Shown in pieces: positions 7,144-13,506 of a DNA stretch of 24,032 nucleotides; the stretch's first letter is position 1, and each line of letters starts with the position of its first letter. The stretch spans positions 1-24,032 of the IMG/VR virus record IMGVR_UViG_3300006919_000439; one strand, 5' to 3'. The position numbers and the translations under genes were made by a program. Origin of the DNA: a virus. Under the pieces are notes generated by a model. That model was given only the letters and a program-made list of their open reading frames with translations, had not been told where the DNA came from and ran no database searches.

Positions 7144-8093
7144 AGCACTACTCTGTAAAGTCCATCGAAGAAGCATGGAAGCATGCCTGTTACCATCACG
7201 TTGAGAACTGTCAGTTCGTCATGGACTCGGACATCAGCAAAGGTCCGGCGTGTTGTCTGAGCATCGCTCAGCCGTGGCGACGTGTGCCGAGCGTTGCAAC
7301 GAATCCGTTGATTCCGTTCTGGCTGTCCGTCCTGGCAATGACCGAGCAGGATCAAGACCCGGCTGTCATCCAGCAGTACGTTCCCGAGATCGCGGAATTC
7401 AGAGATCAGTCCAACTGCTTCTCCTTGGCGATGGGAGCACGGTTCCGAGAGTACGCAGGGTTCGATCAGTTCAACCTCGTACACGAGACTCTCCGCCTGG
7501 GCATGCAGGTCGTGCCGGTCGCCATCTTCGACGTGGAGAAAGACCATGCGTTGCAGCATCGTCCGTCAGCTCTCTCGGTGGTGTTCTCGATGTTCGGCGG
7601 AGACGTCAACGTCGTGGTGAACATAGATGCGATGCTCCTGCATGAGGTTCCGTTTCATTCTGAGCTGTCGGTGATCTCAGTCTGGCAGGAAATGCTCTGT
7701 GCCTACCTGGGCAAACGCATCGGCAGCATGGACGTCGTCTGTGGAGCGACTGCTGCCATGCAGTCTGACTCTCCGGCGTTTCGACAGATTGTGGATGGGG
7801 ACACGTCACCAGAACTTCAGAATCTGCCTGTCATGGGAAACGAGTCGGACCCAGAGATTCTGATGTCCGACTTCAGAACCTGGCCCATGGTGGGAGTGGC
7901 GGGCAAGGGATACAAGTCTGACTTCTTTCGACACACCGTGCTTCCCATGGCGATGGTGACGCAGGCACTGAAGAAAGAGAAAGTCGACCTGCACGATCGC
8001 AAACAACTCGCCTGTGAAGCTGCCCAGAGAATCAGTGACGTTGGGTGGCGAGGGCACGTCACCAACTGGGTCAACAATCATTTTGTGGAGTAG
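7140..8093 (+). CDS. Divergent thymidylate synthase (ThyA)-fold protein, probably lacking ThyA catalysis
   Basis: This 317-residue protein follows the ThyA-fold pattern. An N-terminal NPLIPFWLSVLAM helix corresponds to the family's P-x-x-x-A-x-x-E-x-x-W segment. LAMGARFREYAGFDQFNLVHETLR parallels the YG-x-RW...DQL region. VVVNIDAMLLHEVPFHSELSVISVWQEMLCAYLG parallels the RS-x-D-x-x-x-G...N-x-x-F segment. The catalytic PCH motif and the SRR phosphate-binding arginines are not visible at the expected positions, so it is unlikely to make dTMP in the standard way. The window also encodes ThyX. Possible roles are a modified-pyrimidine enzyme, a nucleotide-binding scaffold or a decayed ThyA (inference). 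It is translationally coupled to the zinc-ribbon gene and sits four bases before the polymerase. Confidence 0.55.
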   Translation: MKHYSVKSIEEAWKHACYHHVENCQFVMDSDISKGPACCLSIAQPWRRVPSVATNPLIPFWLSVLAMTEQDQDPAVIQQYVPEIAEFRDQSNCFSLAMGARFREYAGFDQFNLVHETLRLGMQVVPVAIFDVEKDHALQHRPSALSVVFSMFGGDVNVVVNIDAMLLHEVPFHSELSVISVWQEMLCAYLGKRIGSMDVVCGATAAMQSDSPAFRQIVDGDTSPELQNLPVMGNESDPEILMSDFRTWPMVGVAGKGYKSDFFRHTVLPMAMVTQALKKEKVDLHDRKQLACEAAQRISDVGWRGHVTNWVNNHFVE

Positions 8094-8096
8094 GGC

Positions 8097-10112
8097 ATGC
8101 TGCAGACCACATTGTTCCCACCAGAGACCGACTGGCAACTTCCCTCGATGGAAGAGCTGCCAGACTGGAATAACTTTCCGCGTGTAGGCACCGACGTAGA
8201 AACACACGACTCGTCCCTGGGCAGGGGGTTGGGTCCAGGTGCGCGACGTGGCGGAAAGATCGTGGGCTTCTGCCTGCACTTCGAATACTTCCGTTCTTTC
8301 TACTTGCCGATCCGTCACAGCAACGGAAAGAACCTGCCACTCGATCCTGTACTGAACTACGTCCGAGACAATCTGAAAAAGTTCGAAGGGTCCATCGTCG
8401 GAGCCAATCTGGCGTACGACCTGGACTACCTGTGCCAGGAGTTTGGACTGGAAATCAAAGAACTCTTTCCGAAGGTCAAGACATTTCTCGACACGCAGAT
8501 TGCCGAGCCGTTGATTGATGAGAACCAGTTCAAATTTGGTCTGGATGCGGTGGCTCTGCGTCACGGCCTGCCGCAGAAAGAAGAGACGTTGCTGCGTGAA
8601 GTGACCTATGAGTTCGGAAGCCACAACGGCAAACGAGGTAAAGGAAAACGCAAGCCGCTGAGTGCCAAGGGCGACCTGCACAAACTGCCGCCACAGTATG
8701 TTGGCCCCTACGGAGAGTGGGACGCCGAGTTGCCGTGCCGTGTCATGCGGAAACAGGAACGAATCATTGACGACAATGATCTGTGGCAGATTTTCCGACT
8801 GGAGTCTCGGTGCCTGCCTGCTCTGGTTGACATGACGCGACGAGGGGTCCGTATCGACTTCGATAAGATGTCGAAAATTGAGGAGTGGATTCTTGCCCAG
8901 GAAGAGGTGGCGTTGGCCTTGGTGCATCAGCAGACGGGCATCCGATTGTCTGCTGATGATTTGGCTCAGCCGAATGCTGTGGCGAAGCCTCTGCAGCAAA
9001 TCGGTGCGAAGTTGAAACGCAACGTCAAGAACGATCAATACAACATCGACCAGTCGGTGTTGAGAAAACTCAAGCATCCTGTGGCCGATGCGATTCTGAC
9101 GGCACGAAAGGTCAACAAGGTCCGGCGAGACTTCATTGCCGGTATTCGAGAACATGCGATCGGTGATCGATTGCACTGCACTTTCCATCAATTGAAAGGC
9201 GAGAAGACGGGCGGGGGTAAGGGGCAGACAGGAGCTGCCACAGGACGGCTCAGCTCGTCGCATGTCAACATCCAGCAGCAGCCTTCGCCAAAAGACACAG
9301 ACCCTGACACCATGCACGTAGAGGATCACCTGAGCCTCATGTGGCGACAGGTCTACGTCCCTGACGAGGGTGGTGAATGGGCCTGTCTCGACTACTCGCA
9401 ACAAGAGCCCAGGATTCTGCATCATTATGCTGAGATGTGCGGTTGCCCAGGGGCGAAGGCGGCTGCTCAGAAGTATCGGGACGATCCGAAGTGTGACAAC
9501 CATCAGATGATGGCTGACCTGACTGGATTGAAGCGGAAGATTGCGAAGGTGATTTACCTCGGCAAATGCTATCGCATGGGCGGCGCAAAGTTCGCCCGTT
9601 CCTTGGGCTTACCGACTGTCGTCAAAGAGTACGACTTTGGAGAACGTAAGGGTCAGAAATATGAGACGGCAGGTCCGGAAGCGAAGGCGATCCTGGATGC
9701 TTTCAAGAAGGGTGCGCCGTACGTTGACAAGCTGGCGGAGATCGCTGAAGAGCAAGGTCTTTCGAAGGGCTACATCAAGACGCTGCTCGGTCGTCACTGT
9801 CATTTCCCGAAGGAAATGAAAGACAACCCTGATGGGGGTCCGCAGATTTGGACCGGCAACTATCTGGACGGGTACAAGGCACTCAACAAATTGATTCAAG
9901 GCTCGGCAGCCGATCAGACGAAGATGGCTCTGGTGGAAGCCTACGAGAATGGAATCAAGGTCGGCATTCAGGTTCACGATGAGCTGGACCTGACAATCTA
10001 CGAACGGAAAGAGGCAGACGAGTTGGCAGAGATCATGCGAGAGTGTGCTCCGCTGCGTGTGCCGAGTGTGGTTGACGTAGAAATCGGGCCGAATTGGGGT
10101 GAGATAAAATAA
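8097..10112 (+). CDS. DNA polymerase, family A, with 3'-5' exonuclease domain
   Basis: This 671-residue replicative polymerase has an exonuclease domain at residues about 28-225. GTDVETHD holds Asp33 and Glu35 (Exo I), NLAYDLDYL holds Asp108 (Exo II), and YGEWDAELP holds Exo III. The polymerase domain has motif A as CLDYSQQEPR near residue 431, where family members usually have DYSQIELR. Motif B is RKIAKVIYLGKCYRMG, and motif C is VHDELD near residue 626. There is no 5'-nuclease domain, and the length resembles T7 gene 5 polymerase. GTGGAG lies upstream of the ATG. The Gln and Pro in motif A recur in some phage polymerases, as I recall, and do not remove the metal-binding Asp. Confidence 0.95.
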   Translation: MLQTTLFPPETDWQLPSMEELPDWNNFPRVGTDVETHDSSLGRGLGPGARRGGKIVGFCLHFEYFRSFYLPIRHSNGKNLPLDPVLNYVRDNLKKFEGSIVGANLAYDLDYLCQEFGLEIKELFPKVKTFLDTQIAEPLIDENQFKFGLDAVALRHGLPQKEETLLREVTYEFGSHNGKRGKGKRKPLSAKGDLHKLPPQYVGPYGEWDAELPCRVMRKQERIIDDNDLWQIFRLESRCLPALVDMTRRGVRIDFDKMSKIEEWILAQEEVALALVHQQTGIRLSADDLAQPNAVAKPLQQIGAKLKRNVKNDQYNIDQSVLRKLKHPVADAILTARKVNKVRRDFIAGIREHAIGDRLHCTFHQLKGEKTGGGKGQTGAATGRLSSSHVNIQQQPSPKDTDPDTMHVEDHLSLMWRQVYVPDEGGEWACLDYSQQEPRILHHYAEMCGCPGAKAAAQKYRDDPKCDNHQMMADLTGLKRKIAKVIYLGKCYRMGGAKFARSLGLPTVVKEYDFGERKGQKYETAGPEAKAILDAFKKGAPYVDKLAEIAEEQGLSKGYIKTLLGRHCHFPKEMKDNPDGGPQIWTGNYLDGYKALNKLIQGSAADQTKMALVEAYENGIKVGIQVHDELDLTIYERKEADELAEIMRECAPLRVPSVVDVEIGPNWGEIK

Positions 10113-10281
10113 CGCCCCGGCAATAATCAAGGGCACTAGAACGAGAACTGTTATTGAGCGAATTGGCAAGGATGTCCGCTACCAGACGGAAAATGTCACA
10201 AACAAGAGGTGTTGGATAACAACTTGGAGTGAATGGTGCCGAAAAGCAGACAAAGATATAATCGCAGGACAATCCAGATAA
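10108..10281 (+). pseudogene. Short open frame without a usual start, probable gene remnant
   Basis: After the polymerase stop, one frame stays open for 57 codons and reads like a real small protein: GTRTRTVIERIGKDVRYQTE, then ITTWSEWCRKADKD. The frame begins after an in-frame stop at 10105 and contains no ATG, GTG or TTG, only ATA, ATC and ATT codons. It could be a decayed gene, a gene using an ATA or ATT start, or chance. AGA codons and low GC distinguish it from the polymerase gene, matching the methyltransferase that follows. Confidence 0.35.
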
Positions 10282-10290
10282 CGATTAAGG

Positions 10291-10322
10291 TAACCGGGTA
10301 ACCGGGTAACCGGGTAACCGGG
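10291..10322 (+). repeat. Four perfect tandem copies of TAACCGGG
   Basis: The 8-bp unit TAACCGGG is repeated four times without mismatch just before the ribosome binding site of the methyltransferase. Each junction contains the palindrome GGTAACC. A further GGTAACCGG occurs at 11010-11018, on the other side of the methyltransferase gene. This could be a protein-binding array, slippage of a short tract, or a trace of the insertion of the AT-rich segment. Confidence 0.9.
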
Positions 10323-10333
10323 AGGGACTTTTG

Positions 10334-10867
10334 ATGACAGAAAACGCGACGACGGCAACTCCGGTTGACCGACTTGTTATGCCGCCCATTCTCGATGCCT
10401 GTTGTGGCGGGAGAATGTTTTGGTGGAACAAAGAAAACGAAAACGCCTTTTTTGCAGATAGAAGGGAGGTTGAAAAAGGGGCATTCAAAAATAACTGGAA
10501 TCCTGGATGGTGTGTAAAGCCTGATGGAATCCATGATTTTAGAAACATGCCTTACGAAGACAAGACCTTCAAAATGGTTGTATTTGACCCGCCGCATTTA
10601 ACTTCTGGCAGCGAGAAGAGTGTGATTAACATGAAGTATGGATTACTCAACAAGGAAACATGGAAGGCGGATATTGTCGCCGGTTTCTCAGAGTGCTGGC
10701 GTGTGCTTGATGACTTCGGAGTGCTGGTTTTCAAGTGGAACGAAGCCAACATAAAAGCAAAGGAATTGCTGCGGGAATTTCCAGTTGAGCCACTATTCGG
10801 TGACTTCACAGGGAAGACAGGCAAGACAATATGGGTGACGTTCATGAAAGTGCCGAAGACGGCATAA
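10334..10867 (+). CDS. Class I SAM-dependent methyltransferase (phage type)
   Basis: This 177-residue protein is a compact Rossmann methyltransferase. ILDACCGGRMFWWNKEN is motif I (the usual form is D-x-C-C-G-x-R-M-F-W), DFRNMPYEDKTFKMVVFDPPHL holds the acidic loop and DPPH catalytic motif IV, and GVLVFKWNEANI and IWVTFMK close the fold. Proteins of this exact layout are common in tailed phages and are annotated as methyltransferases; the substrate is unknown. The DPPH motif suggests an amino-group target such as adenine. GGGAGGGA lies before the ATG at 10334. The gene is visibly richer in A and T and uses more AAA, GAA and AGA codons than its neighbours, a sign of separate origin. Confidence 0.85.
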   Translation: MTENATTATPVDRLVMPPILDACCGGRMFWWNKENENAFFADRREVEKGAFKNNWNPGWCVKPDGIHDFRNMPYEDKTFKMVVFDPPHLTSGSEKSVINMKYGLLNKETWKADIVAGFSECWRVLDDFGVLVFKWNEANIKAKELLREFPVEPLFGDFTGKTGKTIWVTFMKVPKTA

Positions 10868-11095
10868 CGACCCTATTACTGACAGAACGCCCAAAATCAG
10901 TGGCCCATTCCGACTAAATCTGAGTCGGAAGCGTGACGCGCCGTGTGAGTGGCACTGAGCACATCAGGGCTGCTGTAAACCGATGAGGCTAAACATCATC
11001 GCCGGACGCTGGTAACCGGCACTTTGCAACATAACTACTGATTCTCTGCGATGGATAATTCCGACGTAATTATCTAACAAGAAAATTCTCAATCG
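10868..11095 (+). other. Gene-free stretch with three hairpins
   Basis: No gene is seen. Three perfect inverted repeats stand out: TTCCGACT...AGTCGGAA near 10906-10929, GCCGG...CCGGC near 11001-11020, and GATAATT...AATTATC near 11053-11073. The middle one overlaps an extra GGTAACCGG copy. The stretch ends at promoter P2. It may be an untranslated trailer, a structured RNA, or the right edge of the AT-rich insert. Confidence 0.5.
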
Positions 11096-11099
11096 GAAC

Positions 11100-11128
11100 T
11101 TGACACACAACTCCCATGGCCCTATGCT
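11100..11128 (+). promoter_or_regulatory. Promoter P2, near-consensus
   Basis: TTGACA at 11100-11105 and TATGCT at 11123-11128 are separated by exactly 17 bases. The end of the spacer and start of the -10 form ATGGCCCTAT, a copy of the motif shared by the promoters of this window. It would drive the secreted peptide gene and the tRNA-like gene after it. Confidence 0.75.
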
Positions 11129-11175
11129 CTTTGCAAAGCTGCTTATTTCACTTCACTTTGACCAGGAGAAGACTG

Positions 11176-11460
11176 ATGAGAACTCTGTTGATGTTGATTG
11201 CTGCTGTGGCCCTGATGCCTGCCGTCTGCAATGCAGACGTCGTGTGGCAGCACGGTCGTTATGTTTACGTTCAGCCTGCGTACCAGTATCCGCAGGCCGT
11301 CTACTCCCGCGACTACTCCCAAGCATACAACCGAACCGACTACGCTCTCGGAATCAATCGGTACGCTCCGCAGTACTCCAATTACGGGTACGTCAACAGG
11401 TACTCTCCCAGCTACCAGTGGGGATACAACCTCGGACGCAGGCTTCGAGGATGCAGATAG
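11176..11460 (+). CDS. Small secreted Tyr-rich protein
   Basis: This 94-residue protein starts at 11176, with AGGAG nine bases upstream; an in-frame ATG at 11116 lies within promoter P2 and is unlikely. Residues 1-19 form a signal peptide (MRTLLMLIAAVALMPAVCNA), with cleavage likely after CNA. The mature part has roughly 18 Tyr residues in short repeats such as YAPQYSNYGYVNRYSP, and ends in RRLRGCR. It has no known domain. It would be exported, and could coat, cross-link or interact with the envelope. The C in PAVC does not fit a good lipobox. It is monocistronic after P2 and is followed by a tRNA-like gene. Confidence 0.75.
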   Translation: MRTLLMLIAAVALMPAVCNADVVWQHGRYVYVQPAYQYPQAVYSRDYSQAYNRTDYALGINRYAPQYSNYGYVNRYSPSYQWGYNLGRRLRGCR

Positions 11461-11469
11461 CAGGCGTCA

Positions 11470-11538
11470 GGAGCCATCGACTAACGGATAAGTCGCCCCG
11501 CCTCGCGGGGAAATTCAGGTTCGAATCCTGTCGCTCCA
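11470..11538 (+). tRNA. tRNA-like gene with shortened anticodon stem
   Basis: The D-arm GACT, loop AACGGATA, AGTC (11479-11494) and the T-loop TTCGAAT with CAGG/CCTG stem (11516-11530) are typical. The acceptor is GGAGC with GCTCC plus one mismatch. The anticodon arm is CCCC, a seven-base loop GCCTCGC, then GGGG, which would present CTC (Glu). The base before the anticodon is C rather than the near-universal T. About 69 bases, no CCA. It may be a degenerate or non-translating tRNA. Confidence 0.55.
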
Positions 11539-11540
11539 CT

Positions 11541-11579
11541 CTCACCTTGTCGGGTGAGAAATTCTGAGTTCGTGCTCAG
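11541..11579 (+). other. Two consecutive hairpins after the tRNA-like gene
   Basis: CTCACC (11541-11546) pairs with GGTGAG (11553-11558), and CTGAG (11564-11568) with CTCAG (11575-11579). They start three bases after the tRNA-like 3' end and may mark processing. Confidence 0.45.
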
Positions 11580-11654
11580 ACACCAGTCCGATTCTTCTGT
11601 TATTGCAGAATGCCTTCGGGTGGTTTTTGAAATCGTTTCTTGGAATCCGAGACG

Positions 11655-11709
11655 ACCAGCCTGCGGAATCAGGTTTGTAGTGACTCCGAGGTGACGCAGG
11701 CTGGTTTTT
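11655..11709 (+). terminator. Intrinsic terminator before csrA
   Basis: ACCAGCCTGC at 11655-11664 pairs perfectly with GCAGGCTGGT at 11696-11705, and TTTTTC follows. The 31-base loop can itself pair (GGAATC with GACTCC). It ends transcription coming from P2 and the tRNA-like gene. Confidence 0.75.
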
Positions 11710-11727
11710 CTTTTGTTGTTTTCACGG

Positions 11728-11734
11728 AGGATGT
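11728..11734 (+). promoter_or_regulatory. Candidate CsrA-binding site over the csrA ribosome binding site
   Basis: AGGATGT at 11728-11734 equals the AGGAUGU core of the known high-affinity CsrA ligand and overlaps the GGAGG that serves the ATG at 11738. Binding there would block ribosomes, as in the autoregulation of E. coli csrA. The match is visible; binding is inferred. Confidence 0.4.
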
Positions 11735-11737
11735 AAG

Positions 11738-11914
11738 ATGCTGGTGCTGACGCAAGAAGAAGACGAAGACATTCTGATTGGCGACAACATCGTCATCAAA
11801 GTCGTGGGAGTCAACCGAACCAACGGGCAGGTCCGTTTGGGAATTGAGGCTCCACGAAACATAGCCATTGACCGGCGAGAGGTGCGAGAGTCCAAAGAGC
11901 GCGAGCAGCAGTAG
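11738..11914 (+). CDS. csrA: CsrA/RsmA-family post-transcriptional regulator, divergent
   Basis: This 58-residue protein reads MLVLTQEEDEDILIGDNIVI, followed by a KVVGV strand, GQVRLGIEAPRNIAI, DRREV and a charged tail. MLVLT, IGDNI, VRLGIEAP and RRE are hallmark CsrA positions. CsrA dimers bind GGA motifs in mRNA leaders and block or promote translation. Two features are unusual. Arg6, needed for RNA binding in E. coli CsrA, is Gln, and the next residues are acidic (EEDED). The turn before VRLG is two residues longer (VNRTNG). The second RNA-binding Arg (E. coli Arg44) is kept as Arg46. It may bind altered RNAs, or poison host CsrA by forming mixed dimers. It is a single-gene unit between two terminators. 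Confidence 0.9.
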   Translation: MLVLTQEEDEDILIGDNIVIKVVGVNRTNGQVRLGIEAPRNIAIDRREVRESKEREQQ

Positions 11915-11935
11915 GGGTTTGGTCACCCATGGAAA

Positions 11936-11967
11936 GGGCCAGAGCAGCCATGCTCTGGCCCTTTTTT
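11936..11967 (+). terminator. Strong intrinsic terminator after csrA
   Basis: GGGCCAGAGCA at 11936-11946 pairs perfectly with TGCTCTGGCCC at 11951-11961, with a four-base loop and six T residues after it. This is the best terminator in the window. It also excludes the upstream in-frame ATG at 11929 for the Dam gene. Confidence 0.95.
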
Positions 11968-12000
11968 GTCGAATCAAAACACTCACACAGGCACACTGAG

Positions 12001-12852
12001 ATGACAACGGCTCCCCTGAAATATCATGGTGGGAAACATTACCTCCGCAAGAAAATCTGGGAACTGGCTCCGGCACAATACGTGACCAGGATCATCCCGT
12101 TTGCCGGAGCGATCAACGAGTACTGGGACTGGACCTGTCCTCACTGCGGAGTCGTTCCACCTGACCATGTCGACGACTGTCCTGGTGTGGCCGAGGTCAT
12201 TAACGACATCAACGAAGAGCTGATCAACTTCTACCGGGTGCTGAGATCGTCGCAGAAAGAAGAGCTGTTGGAGCAGCTGAGGCTGACTCCGTTCCACGAG
12301 TCTGACTTCAACTACGCGCTGTCCGGCAGCCCTGATCTGCACGGCAGAGTCGGCAGGGCCTGGGCGTTCTTCGTCAAGTATCGCATGTCTCGGCAGGCTC
12401 TGGGGAAAGACTTTGCGACTCCGACCTGCACCAGGACTCGGCGTAAAGGAAACGAGCAGACGTCCGCCTGGCTGTCCGCCATCGACGGTCTCGAAGAGTG
12501 CATTCACCGGCTGAGCAGGACCATGGTCTACTCCAGACCTGCCCTGTCAGTACTGAGAGCATTCTCGAAGCCGTCCGCTTTCGCTTATCTCGATCCTCCC
12601 TATCATCCTTCGACTCGCGTGGCCGGAGATTACGAGCATGAGATGTCCGAAGCGGACCATGCCAAACTCCTGACCTACCTGGGCAAGTTCAAGGGAAAGT
12701 TCCTGCTGTCCGGATACCTGTGCGAGCCGTACGACAACGCTGCAGAGATATTTGGCTGGGAACGTCACGACGTCACGACGCAAGCCAACTCCAGTTCTGC
12801 GAAGAAGAAACCCGTTCGTGTTGAAAGCTTTTGGAGAAATTACAGTGAGTAG
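12001..12852 (+). CDS. DNA adenine N6-methyltransferase, Dam (D12) class
   Basis: This 283-residue protein has the order expected of D12-class adenine methylases. PLKYHGGKHYLRKKI at the N-terminus is motif X. IIPFAGAINEYW corresponds to motif I, here PFAGAI rather than the usual PFxGxG. VINDINEELINFYRVLR is motif II. FAYLDPPYHP near residue 197 is the catalytic DPPY motif IV. FLLSGY and the C-terminal RVESFWRNY complete it. Between motifs I and II lies CPHCGVVPPDHVDDC (from about residue 46), which looks like a zinc-binding insertion. It probably methylates adenine in phage DNA against host restriction. The ATG at 12001 has no strong ribosome binding site. The stop overlaps the next gene. Confidence 0.9.
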   Translation: MTTAPLKYHGGKHYLRKKIWELAPAQYVTRIIPFAGAINEYWDWTCPHCGVVPPDHVDDCPGVAEVINDINEELINFYRVLRSSQKEELLEQLRLTPFHESDFNYALSGSPDLHGRVGRAWAFFVKYRMSRQALGKDFATPTCTRTRRKGNEQTSAWLSAIDGLEECIHRLSRTMVYSRPALSVLRAFSKPSAFAYLDPPYHPSTRVAGDYEHEMSEADHAKLLTYLGKFKGKFLLSGYLCEPYDNAAEIFGWERHDVTTQANSSSAKKKPVRVESFWRNYSE

Positions 12853-13063
12853 CGAATCAATGTTGTTCAATAATCGTCAAGGTATCGTGCTGGATGACAT
12901 TGCCCGGTTCTGGAAGGACGATAAGCAGCAAGCCGGTCGACAAATCCCCTGCATATTTTTCGTAGACATACGAGGAGCCAGCTTTCACGTCACGTATTCT
13001 GAAAATGCCGAAGGCAGAAAAGATCGAGACCAAGAGTTCACGAAGTTGGCAGGCAGGCTGTAA
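12845..13063 (+). CDS. Small hypothetical protein, GTG start
   Basis: This 72-residue protein probably starts at the GTG at 12845, which has GGAG nine bases upstream and overlaps the Dam stop. An ATG at 12860 is the alternative but has a poorer site. It reads IPCIFFVDIRGASFHVTYS, two likely beta-strands, after an amphipathic helix. No family is recognised. The stop overlaps the next start (TAATG), so it is translated with Dam and the nuclease. Confidence 0.6.
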   Translation: MSSESMLFNNRQGIVLDDIARFWKDDKQQAGRQIPCIFFVDIRGASFHVTYSENAEGRKDRDQEFTKLAGRL

Positions 13064-13506
13064 TGAGGAAGACCAAGTCAGAAGGCAAGGATCGGAAAGA
13101 CGTCGTCAAGGCATTGAAGTCATTGCATGCCTTTGCCGTCGAGAATCCGGTCCACCCAGGGACTCCTGACATTGCTTACATTGGCGGCTGGATTGAGTTG
13201 AAGAAGCTGGATGCGTGGCCCGTCAGACCGACGACAAAGGTCCGACTGGATCACTACACGCTGCAGCAACGAGCATGGGCGAGGATGCATCATCACCGAG
13301 GCGGTCAATGTTACTGGCTGCTTCGTGTTCATCGCGAATGGCTACTGCTGCACGGTGCCGTAGCGGCTGAGGTGGTGGGGACTCTGACCAGAGAAGAACT
13401 GAAAGGCAGAGCGATTCTTTACATGAGCGAAGGATTTGACGGTGACCGACTCTTAAAGAAGATAAAGGAATTATCGAATGCAGGGCGACACACAGGCAGC
13501 CCTTGA
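13063..13506 (+). CDS. PD-(D/E)XK nuclease, resolvase or VRR-NUC-like
   Basis: In this 147-residue protein, HPGTPDIAYIGGWIELKK near residues 32-49 holds the PD and ExK halves of the catalytic PD-(D/E)XK motif. It is followed by YTLQQRAWARMHHHRGGQCYWLLRV, which matches the Q-x-x-W...G...Y pattern after the ExK in VRR-NUC and Holliday-junction resolvase-like nucleases. The N-terminal Lys-rich helix fits DNA binding. Phages use such enzymes to resolve branched DNA during replication and packaging. It is shorter than T7 endonuclease I family members by little. The start ATG overlaps the preceding stop, and its end overlaps the primase start by 29 bases. Confidence 0.75.
   Translation: MRKTKSEGKDRKDVVKALKSLHAFAVENPVHPGTPDIAYIGGWIELKKLDAWPVRPTTKVRLDHYTLQQRAWARMHHHRGGQCYWLLRVHREWLLLHGAVAAEVVGTLTREELKGRAILYMSEGFDGDRLLKKIKELSNAGRHTGSP

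Noticed and set aside
7806-9503. 565-codon open frame on the minus strand
   Set aside because: It lies opposite the DNA polymerase and the end of the TS-like gene, reads as Arg/Leu/Val-rich antisense sequence with no domain, and the opposite strand is clearly coding.
10980-11005. Hammerhead-ribozyme-like CGATGAGG
   Set aside because: The conserved GAAA side and the three stems are not present.
11929-12000. Upstream extension of the Dam gene from an ATG at 11929
   Set aside because: It runs through the best terminator in the window; the methylase N-terminal motif starts just after 12001.
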